In this document: piece after piece, positions 16,748-26,845 of the stretch
Position numbering within the stretch: the stretch's first letter is position 1
Layout of the letters: every line of letters starts with the position of its first letter
Assembly: GCA_007124045.1 (NCBI GenBank)
Contig: SLFX01000142.1
Coordinates: 1-41,053 of the forward strand
Length of the DNA: 41,053 bases
Direction of reading: 5' to 3'
DNA from: Candidatus Delongbacteria bacterium
GTDB taxonomy: Bacteria; UBA4055
Notes under the pieces: model-generated
What the model saw: only the letters and a program-made list of their open reading frames with translations
The model's database searches: none
What the model was told of the DNA's origin: nothing
Program-made: the position numbers and the translations under genes

Positions 16748-18214
16748 TCATTCAAATATAAGTATCTTATTCCAGGCTTCGCCGCCGTCATATTTAATGA
16801 CATAGAAATAGACACCGTTAGATACAGTTCTTCCGAACTCATCCCTGCCGTCCCAGACCAGATATCTTTCTCCGGGACCAAACGGGCTTGATTCTGTAAC
16901 TGATTTAACTTTCTCCATAGCAAAATTATAGACAGTGCAACTTACATTCGAAGATCTTTTGAGTTCAAACTGCAGTTTTACTTCACCGAATTTCACAGGA
17001 GAAAAAGGATTGGGATAGGCATAAGTTCTTCCGGATGAATCTTTTGAGGGCATATATGCCTCGATAATTTCCCAGTCGTTTCCGTCATTGTAACTGACCG
17101 CCATTCCTGAACCCGTTCCGACAAACATGACGCTGTTCTGATATTCAAAAGAGAAAACTCTGTCAACCCTTACATAATCTCTCTTTCTTTCCGACCATGC
17201 ATTGATAATGTACTTCTCCCAGTATTTACCGCCGTCATTTGACTTCCATAACCCGCTGTCGCTGCAGGCATAAACTTCATTGCCTCTGAACCCGAAATTG
17301 TATACCTTTTCGCCGGGAAGGCAGTTATACCATGTTTCTCCGTCATCATAAGTATATGAAACCCCCGTGGATTCTGCAAAGGATTCAGCCACCCATGTAG
17401 CTGCAAAAACATATTCTTTTTCAGCGTCCGTGTTGTAATGTGATCCTATCGCAGTAACGAAGTTTCCTGTTAATCCGTCAGAATATGTAAATTGTACCCA
17501 TTCTCTGCTATCGTGTACGACATTGTAGTTTACTGACAGATTTATGCCTTCCGCCGTACCTACCCATAATTTATCTGAATCAGTAATATGAACCGAGAAC
17601 ATTCTCTGGTTCATATATCTCAGAGGATCCCATTCTCTTCCGTCACAGGTCAGAGTGATCCAGTTTTGTCCCTGATCGCCGCTGTACTGCAAAGACTGAC
17701 CGAAACATGCCATCCATATTCCGCCGTGCGGATCACACTCTATATCATAGGTAAGGCCCTGAACAGCAGTTATACCCGGCTGAGGAAAATACTGCCATGT
17801 TCTGCCTGAATCAGGAGTCATGTGAACTCCGGTTCCGACAGGAAGAAAAACATTGTCATTTACAAGAAAGGTATCAGCGGCAGTTGTCATCCAGATGTTA
17901 CCGTTTGGATCAGCTGCTATAGCACTGGATCCACCCCTGCCCGGCACCGAATTTCTCCATTTTAAACCTTCTTCATACCTCTCCGTGTTATATATAAGCG
18001 AAAACCCTGTTCCCGTAGCAGCAAAAACAGCAGTATCAGGCTCCGATCCATTTTTACTCTGTATAATATCCAGTATAAAATTCGCTCCCGGTCTGTCGGT
18101 CTCAACATATTCTTTTTCCGAATGTTCCGAAAAGAAAAGCGGACTTGACGGAAACGCCTGAAGCAGATCAGCGGCTGCCCAGGAAAGGATCAGGATAAAT
18201 ATATAAATTTTCAT
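16748..18214 (-). CDS. Secreted beta-propeller (BNR/sialidase-like repeat) protein with FlgD-Ig / type IX-like C-terminal domain
   Basis: A 488-residue exported protein. The signal peptide spans about residues 1-20. The body carries propeller repeats with phrases such as PDSGRTWQYFP, GDQGQNWITL, DDGETWYNCLP, NDGGKYWEKY and YNDGNDWEII, the Asp-box/BNR pattern seen in sialidases and photosystem-stability-factor-like propellers. The C-terminus begins with TYAYPNPFSPVKFGE and ends with NGVYFYVIKYDGG, a FlgD-Ig-like domain used as a type IX sorting domain in many FCB bacteria. GGAG five bases upstream supports the ATG. The start overlaps the end of the lipoprotein gene by 47 bases. Two PorV/PorQ barrels follow, suggesting surface delivery of this protein. 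Confidence 0.85.
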   Translation of the reverse strand: MKIYIFILILSWAAADLLQAFPSSPLFFSEHSEKEYVETDRPGANFILDIIQSKNGSEPDTAVFAATGTGFSLIYNTERYEEGLKWRNSVPGRGGSSAIAADPNGNIWMTTAADTFLVNDNVFLPVGTGVHMTPDSGRTWQYFPQPGITAVQGLTYDIECDPHGGIWMACFGQSLQYSGDQGQNWITLTCDGREWDPLRYMNQRMFSVHITDSDKLWVGTAEGINLSVNYNVVHDSREWVQFTYSDGLTGNFVTAIGSHYNTDAEKEYVFAATWVAESFAESTGVSYTYDDGETWYNCLPGEKVYNFGFRGNEVYACSDSGLWKSNDGGKYWEKYIINAWSERKRDYVRVDRVFSFEYQNSVMFVGTGSGMAVSYNDGNDWEIIEAYMPSKDSSGRTYAYPNPFSPVKFGEVKLQFELKRSSNVSCTVYNFAMEKVKSVTESSPFGPGERYLVWDGRDEFGRTVSNGVYFYVIKYDGGEAWNKILIFE

Positions 18215-19370
18215 TTCCGCTCCGTTTGGAATATTTCAATTCTTCCCTTACAAAAATCAGGACACCTTCTAAAACCGGACTAAGATTATTCACTTTATCC
18301 CTCGCTGTTATTTCAAAAGGATATACTGCTTCCTGATTAGAACTTCCGACCTGAAAACTGATCGTATATATGCCGTCATCTTTTATCCTGTCTCCGCTTG
18401 CAGAACTGCCGTTGTCTCTCATAATACCTGTATAGCTAAGAGAAGGTATCCTGAAAACAACAGCATCAATGTCCTGACTTTCAAGATGTCCCTGGGGGTC
18501 GTTAACATTCACTTCGACTCCGAAAGTGACCGGATCTTCTCCTGAATGCGGAAGATACACTGTGTCCGGGTAAACGAGATTGTAGAGCGAAGGCGCTCCA
18601 TTTTCAATATAGATATCATCTATAATTAAAATATCCGTCTCCCCGTACATGTCCGTAGCTGTAAATTCGAAAGAATATAGTCCTTTCAGACCGGAAGCAA
18701 AAGTCGAATCGGCAAAAATAACAAAATCAGCCATTGGGCTTTCCCTCTCATAACTGAATGTTTTGGAACTGATATCGTTGATAATCTTCAGATCAAGTAT
18801 CTGATTATCATTTATACCCTGACTGTCATTATCCGGATCTTCAACTTTTACAGTTATCGGGAATGTCGGAAATCCGGACTTTAAAGTATCTCCATGAAAA
18901 ATACCGTCAACTTCCTCTATAACAGGTGCTGTATTAGCCCTGATTCTGACAGTTTTATCATAATAGAAATCATCGAGTTTTCTGTCATAAAGATTTGTTG
19001 TAACCGTTAAAACCCAGTCACCTTCAGCCAGAAAATCGTAGGAATTTATCCCTCCTGACCAAATATTGTTAGATGCTGCCAAATCGTTCCGGAGAGAATC
19101 ATCCGAAATCCCGTCATCATAAAGCTCCATTTCAACTACTTTATCGCCTAAAGAGAATTTGGCTGAAACAAAAAAACCTTCGCTCTTCATATAATTTGTA
19201 TCGATCCTGATTTTGTAATGGTAAACTTTATCTATACCGAACTGAATCATTACAGGTATGACCGATCCGGAATACGCCGGCTCCGCATATTTTTCATCAA
19301 GAAGATCCGGGGCAACGCTTCTGCTGCATGATATTACTATAACACATGCTGTCAGCATCAAGACTACCAT
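18168..19370 (-). CDS. Lipoprotein with repeated Ig/cadherin-like domains
   Basis: A predicted surface lipoprotein of about 400 residues: lipobox VIVISC followed by a beta-rich body. Repeats include VEMELYDDGISDDSLRND, APVIEEVDGIFHGD, KVEDPDNDSQGINDN, APSLYNLVYPDTVYL and MRDNGSSASGDRIKDDG, typical of Ig-like, Ca-binding surface domains. The first ATG (19370) gives a signal peptide without positive charge and lies 25 bases from the only ribosome site, GGGAGG (19396-19401). An in-frame ATT at 19391 or ATA at 19385 would add IYIKFKH or IKFKH, a normal basic leader, so a non-standard start is likely; I give the ATG coordinate as the conservative choice. It is first in the operon with the propeller protein and the PorV/PorQ pair. 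Function unknown. Confidence 0.75.
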   Translation of the reverse strand: MVVLMLTACVIVISCSRSVAPDLLDEKYAEPAYSGSVIPVMIQFGIDKVYHYKIRIDTNYMKSEGFFVSAKFSLGDKVVEMELYDDGISDDSLRNDLAASNNIWSGGINSYDFLAEGDWVLTVTTNLYDRKLDDFYYDKTVRIRANTAPVIEEVDGIFHGDTLKSGFPTFPITVKVEDPDNDSQGINDNQILDLKIINDISSKTFSYERESPMADFVIFADSTFASGLKGLYSFEFTATDMYGETDILIIDDIYIENGAPSLYNLVYPDTVYLPHSGEDPVTFGVEVNVNDPQGHLESQDIDAVVFRIPSLSYTGIMRDNGSSASGDRIKDDGIYTISFQVGSSNQEAVYPFEITARDKVNNLSPVLEGVLIFVREELKYSKRSGNENLYIYPDPFLGSR

Positions 19371-19395
19371 ATGTTTAAATTTTATATAAATAAAA

Positions 19396-19401
19396 CCTCC
19401 C
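19396..19401 (-). promoter_or_regulatory. Ribosome binding site GGGAGG without a standard start codon at normal distance
   Basis: On the minus strand GGGAGG is followed by TTTT and then ATT (19389-19391), in frame with the lipoprotein gene. No ATG, GTG or TTG occurs until the ATG at 19370, 25 bases away. The site lies about seven bases after the predicted transcription start, so it is placed to be used. Confidence 0.6.
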
Positions 19402-19414
19402 GGAAAAAGTGCTT

Positions 19415-19443
19415 AATATACGATTTTTCTTTTTCATTGTCAA
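19415..19443 (-). promoter_or_regulatory. Near-perfect sigma70 promoter of the lipoprotein/PorV operon
   Basis: Minus strand: TTGACA (19438-19443), 17-base spacer, TATATT (19415-19420). The -35 box is perfect and the -10 box matches five of six. The expected start of transcription is near 19408, leaving a very short leader before the GGGAGG at 19396-19401. Confidence 0.8.
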
Positions 19444-19573
19444 TCGTACATTTATTTAACATCATGACTGTATCTAAGTTCAAAAATAGCTCTGTTCCGA
19501 CAATAATTGAGGTTGCTCAACCGTTAAAATTTTTGTATTTTTCACGGATAATTATTTAAAGGTTCTCAGATTA

Positions 19574-20950
19574 ATGCATCTGCTGGATGAAATAGAATCG
19601 GTAATGAAGGAGGGATTTATTGATATAAGTCCCGAAACAAGGTATGTTTTCAAAGCTGATACGACCAAATTTTCAGGCATTCCTGAAATAGTTGTTAATG
19701 TAAAACTTGAAAGTGAAGTTTCATCGGTTCTGGCTATTGCTTCAAAACATAACATAAGTGTAACAGCAAGGGGAACAGGGACAGGTATGAGCGGTGGTGC
19801 CGTACCGATAAAAGGCGGCATTCTTTTAAATTTTGAGAATATGAACAGAATTAAGTCTATTGACAGAAAAAAAAAGCTGGCTTTTGTTGAACCCGGTGTC
19901 GTAACTGACCGGTTAAGAGCCGAAGCGTCAGAATACGGTCTCTTTTATCCTCCTGATCCTTCAAGCAGCGCAGTTTCCAGTCTGGGGGGCAATTTTGCTG
20001 AGAATGCCGGTGGACTCCACTGTGTAAAATACGGCGTAACTTCCCGCTATGTTAAGGGTTTCAAATTCGTTGACAGCACGGGTGATATTATATCCTGCGG
20101 ATCAGCTTATGAAAAGACATACTTCCCGGGTTCTTTTGTAATGATAGGTTCTGAAGGCACACTGGGTATAGTAACAGAGATCGCTCTTGAGCTGATAGAC
20201 AAACCTCCTGTGCACGATACTTACATAACATATCATAATGACCTTATGAGTGCAGTTTCTACATCCATAAGAATAAGCAATTCTCCGGTAATGCCATCTG
20301 TAATGGAATTGATCGACAAAGAGGCTTTATTGGCTGCCAGAGAATATTCCGATATTTTTCTTCCCGAAAACACCGAAGCCGTACTGATAATAAAGACTGA
20401 TTCCCAATACCTTCCCGATCTGATAGAACGATCTCTTATCCTTGAAAAAATTCTTTCTTCTATGAAGGTACCTGAATGGAATAGAGCCGAAAACACCGCT
20501 GAAGAGGAATCATTCTGGGATTTGAGAAAGGCTGTTTCTTCATCTATTAAACGGATTGCCCCGGATAAAATGAATGAGGATGTGACCGTCCCTGTTACTT
20601 CCTTGTTCGAACTTATAGAATACACAAGATCGGTTTCTGAAAAATACGGCCTCAGGATAGTTGTTTACGGACATTCCGGCGATGGAAACCTTCATGTTAA
20701 CATACTATATGACAGAAAAAACGACACAGAACTGAATAACGCAAGACTCGCATCTGAAGATATTTTCAAAAAATCAGTGGTTCTGGGAGGCAACATAACA
20801 GGTGAGCATGGTATAGGACTTTCCAAAAAAAGTTTTTTGAGTATTCAACTTTCAAAAAATGAAATATCTTTTATGAAAAAGATAAAAAAAGCTTTCGACC
20901 CGGATAATATTCTCAATCCGGATAAGATTTTTAATATGTCAAAAGGATAA
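19574..20950 (+). CDS. FAD-linked oxidase of the GlcD / D-lactate dehydrogenase family
   Basis: A flavoprotein that oxidises a 2-hydroxy acid (glycolate, D-lactate or similar) to the keto acid. The PCMH-type FAD domain covers about residues 35-215, with GTGTGMSGGAVP, LFYPPDPSSS and GGNFAENAGG as FAD-contact motifs. The C-terminal substrate domain shows the histidine motifs GHSGDGNLHVN (about 378-388) and GEHGIGLSKK near the end. At 458 residues it matches GlcD; the GlcE and GlcF partners are not in the window, so the acceptor is unknown. The substrate cannot be settled from sequence. It is followed two bases later by rseP and then tgt, a likely three-gene operon. The roughly 200 bases upstream hold the divergent lipoprotein promoter and no clear promoter for this gene. 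Confidence 0.88.
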   Translation: MHLLDEIESVMKEGFIDISPETRYVFKADTTKFSGIPEIVVNVKLESEVSSVLAIASKHNISVTARGTGTGMSGGAVPIKGGILLNFENMNRIKSIDRKKKLAFVEPGVVTDRLRAEASEYGLFYPPDPSSSAVSSLGGNFAENAGGLHCVKYGVTSRYVKGFKFVDSTGDIISCGSAYEKTYFPGSFVMIGSEGTLGIVTEIALELIDKPPVHDTYITYHNDLMSAVSTSIRISNSPVMPSVMELIDKEALLAAREYSDIFLPENTEAVLIIKTDSQYLPDLIERSLILEKILSSMKVPEWNRAENTAEEESFWDLRKAVSSSIKRIAPDKMNEDVTVPVTSLFELIEYTRSVSEKYGLRIVVYGHSGDGNLHVNILYDRKNDTELNNARLASEDIFKKSVVLGGNITGEHGIGLSKKSFLSIQLSKNEISFMKKIKKAFDPDNILNPDKIFNMSKG

Positions 20951-20952
20951 TA

Positions 20953-23171
<2,219 letters not shown>

Positions 23172-23185
23172 TATTAGGAGGTCTT

Positions 23186-23767
23186 ATGGATCCGCTTACA
23201 AAAAAAACTCTTCAGAAACACCTGGCTGTGTTTCTTGCGATATTATCGGTTTTGTCAATATATCTTTTCTACATTGATAAAAGGCTGTATGTCTGGATAT
23301 TTTTCTCGCTATACACGCTTCTGACGATAATTCTTCACTATTACTATGTTTCTGTACAACGGGTAAGATTGGCACAGATGGTAAAAAAAGAAGAGGATAT
23401 GCTCAAACAGAAAGAAGAGTCGGAATCAAAAACAAAATACCTGAAGACTTTGAGGAAGAAAAAGATAATGGAAGAGCAGACCAAGGCTGTTCATGCGTTG
23501 GTTATTGCACAAAATCATAAGATAAATTCTCTGCTCAACGGTATAATCGGATATTGTTCTATCCTTAGTAACAAGATAAATAAGAGCAGTTTGGAAAACA
23601 AAGAATCAATAGTTAATATCGTGAAAAAGATAAAAACCAGCGGTGATTCGATCAATAAAATGATGAAAGATTTCGACAACCCGGACAATCAGGTTATAAA
23701 GGAGATTTTTGATACAAAAGAGTATCTTGACCTTGAGAAAGAATACCTTGAGAAAGATATTGTTTAA
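23186..23767 (+). CDS. Two-helix membrane protein with a histidine-kinase DHp-like segment but no ATPase domain
   Basis: A 193-residue protein I cannot name. Two membrane helices (about residues 13-30 and 34-54) are followed by a charged coiled coil (about 58-102). Then comes HALVIAQNHKINSLLNGIIGYCSIL (H111), which follows the pattern of a histidine-kinase dimerization helix: compare H-E-I-N-N-P-L-x-G-I with H-K-I-N-S-L-L-N-G-I. A second helix with SLENKESIVNIVKKIKTSGDSI completes a helical hairpin. The catalytic HATPase domain is missing, the protein ends in an acidic tail, and the usual Glu and Pro of the H-box are Lys and Leu. It may be a phosphotransfer or kinase-inhibiting partner, or a scaffold. 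It has GGAGG and a perfect promoter of its own. Confidence 0.6.
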   Translation: MDPLTKKTLQKHLAVFLAILSVLSIYLFYIDKRLYVWIFFSLYTLLTIILHYYYVSVQRVRLAQMVKKEEDMLKQKEESESKTKYLKTLRKKKIMEEQTKAVHALVIAQNHKINSLLNGIIGYCSILSNKINKSSLENKESIVNIVKKIKTSGDSINKMMKDFDNPDNQVIKEIFDTKEYLDLEKEYLEKDIV

Positions 23768-23770
23768 TTC

Positions 23771-23801
23771 TTGCATTTACAACAATTATTTCTTATCTTC
23801 G
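23771..23801 (+). promoter_or_regulatory. Possible Bacteroidetes-type promoter of the KamA-like gene
   Basis: TTG (23771-23773), 20 bases, then TATCTTCG (23794-23801), seven of eight matches to the Bacteroidetes -7 element TAnnTTTG. Read as sigma70 it is TTGCAT, 17 bases, TATCTT. Transcription would start at or within a few bases of the ATG at 23807, and there is no ribosome site, so a leaderless or nearly leaderless mRNA is implied. Tentative. Confidence 0.4.
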
Positions 23802-23806
23802 CAGTC

Positions 23807-25357
23807 ATGAAGAATACAAAAGAAAAGTCATATTCATTCCTTTACAATCCCAGACATTACAGTGAGATAGAGCTTTGGAAAAATATTACTGATGATGAAT
23901 GGTATGATCCTCTCTGGCAACTGAGAAATTCAATAAGAACAGTTGATCAGCTCAGAAAGGTGATCAGATTAAATGATCATCAGGCATTTGAGATAAACAG
24001 TGTGATAGAAACTCTTCAGAAGGAAGGCAAGGAACCTTTCAGGATCACTCCCTATTACGCATCTTTGATGAGTAGAGACCCATTCCATCCGAAACTGCTT
24101 GAGGGAGACAAAGAACACCGGAGACTTGATCCAGTATTCTGGCAGAGTGTGCCTACTCCTGCCAATACTCTTTTTCCGAACGCCGGGAAAGAAGGAGCAA
24201 TGTCAGAGGGAAAAAGAACTTATGGTTCGGCGTACCAGAGATACCCGAACAGAGTCGCACTTTTTGTTGCTGAGAACACAAGCTGCGCCTCTTACTGCGT
24301 GCACTGCCAGCGGGCAAAGTCGCTCGACACTACTACAGATGTAAACCTGAACGAACTCAACAAAGGACTGTACTACATTAGCTGCAACAAAAATGTGGAT
24401 GAGGTTCTCGTTACGGGCGGCGATGCGTTGAGGATAAGCGAAAAAAGGCTTAAATATGTACTTGAGGAACTCAGTAAAATAGATCATATCCGTTCTATCC
24501 GTATAGCTACCAGAGTTCCGGTTGTTCTGCCCATGGCTGTTACCGGAAACATATTGAAGCTGATAAAGTTATCCGCCAATAAATATACTCAGGGACCTGA
24601 AAAATATGTGTATTTCATGACTCATATAAATCATTATCAGGAGATAACCGAAGATCTTTTTCAAGCAGTAAAACTGATAAGAAATCACGGGTTCACTATC
24701 AGGAATCAGACTGTTCTTTTAAATCATGTGAACGATTATTACAAAACTCTCGCCGAGACATTCAGGCGAATGTTTTGGGTCGGAGTCCATCCGTACTACC
24801 TTCTGCAGTGCCACAAAGAGAAGGGTATCTGCCACTTCATTACTCCTGTTCAAATAGGTGAACTTTATATGAAACACCTTCAGGGATGGGTATCGGGCGT
24901 TACAAGGCCCAGCTACGCCGTCAACATAGAGGGCGGGGGCGGAAAAGTCCTTCTTATGCCCTCCGGTTACGATCTGATGGGCAAAAAAATCTTCGATATC
25001 GAGAAAAAAATATCCGAGAGTTTTGCTACTATCCAGACATGGGACGGAAAGATTATAGCTAATTATGAAGCGCTTGGCAGAGCTACGAAAGATGAATATG
25101 ATGAAGCTGTTAAAAGAATGGACAGATTCATAGGCAGAAAAGGAGTTTTTGTGCCCAAGATCATTATTGTTGATGAAAAAGGTAACAGGATCGAGACGAC
25201 CAACAGAACAAGAATGCCGAATGTATCATGCTTAAAAAAGACATATCTTCTTAATTACGAAGCCGTCAAAGGGGAACTTCCGCTTAATAACCCAAACGAC
25301 ATTTCAGATATGCTTGACAAAGGCTTTGTAAAATCAAAATTTTCTAAAAACAGCTGA
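23807..25357 (+). CDS. KamA-family radical SAM aminomutase-like enzyme, substrate unknown
   Basis: A 516-residue radical SAM, PLP-dependent enzyme of the lysine 2,3-aminomutase family. The cluster motif is CASYCVHC (C160, C164, C167) and the PLP lysine is K380 in NIEGGGGKVLLMP. By a gapless alignment from memory with Clostridium KamA, the two aspartates that hold the lysine side chain (D293, D330) are H336 and N373 here, so lysine is unlikely to be the substrate; glutamate 2,3-aminomutase is recalled to have Lys and Asn at these sites. The protein has about 100 residues more than KamA, split between both ends. I chose the ATG at 23807; an upstream in-frame TTG (23771) overlaps the promoter-like sequence. 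It could form a beta-amino acid used as an osmolyte or in catabolism. Confidence 0.8.
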   Translation: MKNTKEKSYSFLYNPRHYSEIELWKNITDDEWYDPLWQLRNSIRTVDQLRKVIRLNDHQAFEINSVIETLQKEGKEPFRITPYYASLMSRDPFHPKLLEGDKEHRRLDPVFWQSVPTPANTLFPNAGKEGAMSEGKRTYGSAYQRYPNRVALFVAENTSCASYCVHCQRAKSLDTTTDVNLNELNKGLYYISCNKNVDEVLVTGGDALRISEKRLKYVLEELSKIDHIRSIRIATRVPVVLPMAVTGNILKLIKLSANKYTQGPEKYVYFMTHINHYQEITEDLFQAVKLIRNHGFTIRNQTVLLNHVNDYYKTLAETFRRMFWVGVHPYYLLQCHKEKGICHFITPVQIGELYMKHLQGWVSGVTRPSYAVNIEGGGGKVLLMPSGYDLMGKKIFDIEKKISESFATIQTWDGKIIANYEALGRATKDEYDEAVKRMDRFIGRKGVFVPKIIIVDEKGNRIETTNRTRMPNVSCLKKTYLLNYEAVKGELPLNNPNDISDMLDKGFVKSKFSKNS

Positions 25358-25361
25358 CCTT

Positions 25362-26288
25362 TTACTTTCCGGAGTATTTTTTCAAATCCGAGACAGGCAG
25401 ATCGAAAAGAAGAAAATCCCCTTCGGATTCCCAGCTTTTGAAATTTTGCTCTTTAAAAAGATTTGAAGCTTTTTTATCTTTGGGGTTTATCACAACACAA
25501 ATACTTTCTTTTTTCATTGAATACGATATCTGTTTTGCTTTTTGAAAAAGCTCTTTGAAATATTTCGGATCATCCGCCTCCATCATGCTTATGAAAAGAT
25601 CTTCCTTCTCCCTTTCCGAATAGAGAAATAATCCTCTTATACTTCCTTCCTTTTTCAAAACAACACATCTTCCCTTCTCGATATACTCCACCCTGATCAT
25701 ATCGTCTTCAAATGGCCTGATAACCCACGAATGACAAAGACCGTGAGGATTATTCTTTTTCCACTCAGATCTGTTAATGTAGTCCATCACATCAGACACA
25801 TTATAAGATACTTCTGCTGTATTCTTCATGTACTTAGGAATATTCTTCAAATTCGGCAGCCTGTATGATTTATGGTCATACCTTCCGAGTATCCTAAAAC
25901 CCATCTTTGAAAAAAGCCTTATTGAAGAATCATTCCTGAAATATGTCGCAAAACGGACTGTTTTAACCTTACTGTCATTTGCAAGACTGCAGAGTATATG
26001 ATGCGTAAGAAATCTGCCAATTCCCTTAACCTCTACACTCATATCTTTTCTCAGACCTTCTATCCATGCGTCATTAGGAGTCAGCATAGAAAGTTTTTCA
26101 AAACCGATCAGCCTGTCGTTTTTATCAACAGCCGCAATGAACATTCCTTTTGGGTCATTCACCCATGATTCATAAACCAGAGGCATATAATCATGGCCGT
26201 CCCATATATTTCTGACGATCCTTTCCATTTCCGGTCTGTCGGAAAGCTTCATTTCTCTTATCTTCAGATCATTAACATCAAGTTTCAA
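25362..26288 (-). CDS. GNAT-family N-acetyltransferase with a possible second GNAT-like domain
   Basis: The N-terminal domain (about residues 8-145) shows a GNAT layout: IREMKLSDRPEMERIV at the start, GMFIAAVDKNDRLIGFEKL as the central strands, VKGIGRFLTHHIL as the acetyl-CoA loop and helix, and FRNDSSIRLFSKMGFRILG as the typical end. The C-terminal half (about 165-305) ends in NPKDKKASNLFKEQNFKSW, which looks like a second, degenerate GNAT fold. The substrate is unknown. Its ATG overlaps the stop of the nitroreductase gene by four bases (ATGA), so it is co-translated as the last gene of the long minus-strand operon. It converges with the KamA-like gene with only four bases between stops and no visible terminator. 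Confidence 0.78.
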   Translation of the reverse strand: MKLDVNDLKIREMKLSDRPEMERIVRNIWDGHDYMPLVYESWVNDPKGMFIAAVDKNDRLIGFEKLSMLTPNDAWIEGLRKDMSVEVKGIGRFLTHHILCSLANDSKVKTVRFATYFRNDSSIRLFSKMGFRILGRYDHKSYRLPNLKNIPKYMKNTAEVSYNVSDVMDYINRSEWKKNNPHGLCHSWVIRPFEDDMIRVEYIEKGRCVVLKKEGSIRGLFLYSEREKEDLFISMMEADDPKYFKELFQKAKQISYSMKKESICVVINPKDKKASNLFKEQNFKSWESEGDFLLFDLPVSDLKKYSGK

Positions 26289-26845
26289 TGTTTCACCTTT
26301 TTGCTTAGTTTTTTAGAATATTCATCAATTGAAAAAACATACTGCATTTTTAACCTTTCCGGTCTTGATTCGTCTCCGATCACTTTTTTCTTCCGTGATT
26401 TCTTACCTACAGATATCAGGGCTATAACATCCCATTCTTCCGGTATTGAAAGCATTTTTTTTATTTTACGAACGGAAAATCCGGCTATAGCATGAGTAGC
26501 GAGGCCCATTTCAGTAGCTCTTAAGAGCATTTGCCCCACAGCAAGACCTGTGTCGAACTGATAATAGTACCTGTCCCTGATAACGCAGTCGAGATCCTTT
26601 TTTGAGATGACAGCTATAATGCAGGATGAATCAAACATCCATTCATTACCTTTGCTGATCGCGTCTCTAACCACATCAAGTTTTTCAGAAGACCTTATGA
26701 AAATAAATTTCCACGGCTGGTTATTGTAGCATGAAGGAGCGAAACTTGCAGCCTTTGCGAGCTCTCTTATTATTTCGTCGTTTATCTCAACCGGCTCAAG
26801 AGCTCTGTATGATCTTCTCTTTTCGATCGCTTTTTCAACTTTCAT
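26285..26845 (-). CDS. Nitroreductase-family FMN oxidoreductase
   Basis: A 186-residue member of the FMN-dependent nitroreductase family, which uses NAD(P)H to reduce quinones, nitro compounds or other acceptors. The N-terminal RRSYRALEP carries the FMN-phosphate arginines, SFAPSCYNNQPWKFIFI is the usual second FMN stretch, and the middle has LRATEMGLATHAIAGF. The C-terminal EWDVIALISVGK segment is also typical. Short members of this family lack the extra helical excursion, as here. GGGG precedes the ATG at 26845. The gene start overlaps the methyltransferase end by 11 bases and its stop overlaps the GNAT start. The substrate is unknown. Confidence 0.9.
   Translation of the reverse strand: MKVEKAIEKRRSYRALEPVEINDEIIRELAKAASFAPSCYNNQPWKFIFIRSSEKLDVVRDAISKGNEWMFDSSCIIAVISKKDLDCVIRDRYYYQFDTGLAVGQMLLRATEMGLATHAIAGFSVRKIKKMLSIPEEWDVIALISVGKKSRKKKVIGDESRPERLKMQYVFSIDEYSKKLSKKVKH

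Noticed and set aside
16735-16923. N-terminal extension of the PorV/PorQ copy 1 gene
   Set aside because: It overlaps the upstream gene's conserved C-terminal domain, while the ATG at 16734 begins a proper signal peptide.
19507-19522. Inverted repeats GGTTG/CAACC and TTGAG/CTCAA upstream of the GlcD-like gene
   Set aside because: Overlapping five-base arms with short loops; could be an operator but may be chance, and there is no good promoter beside it.
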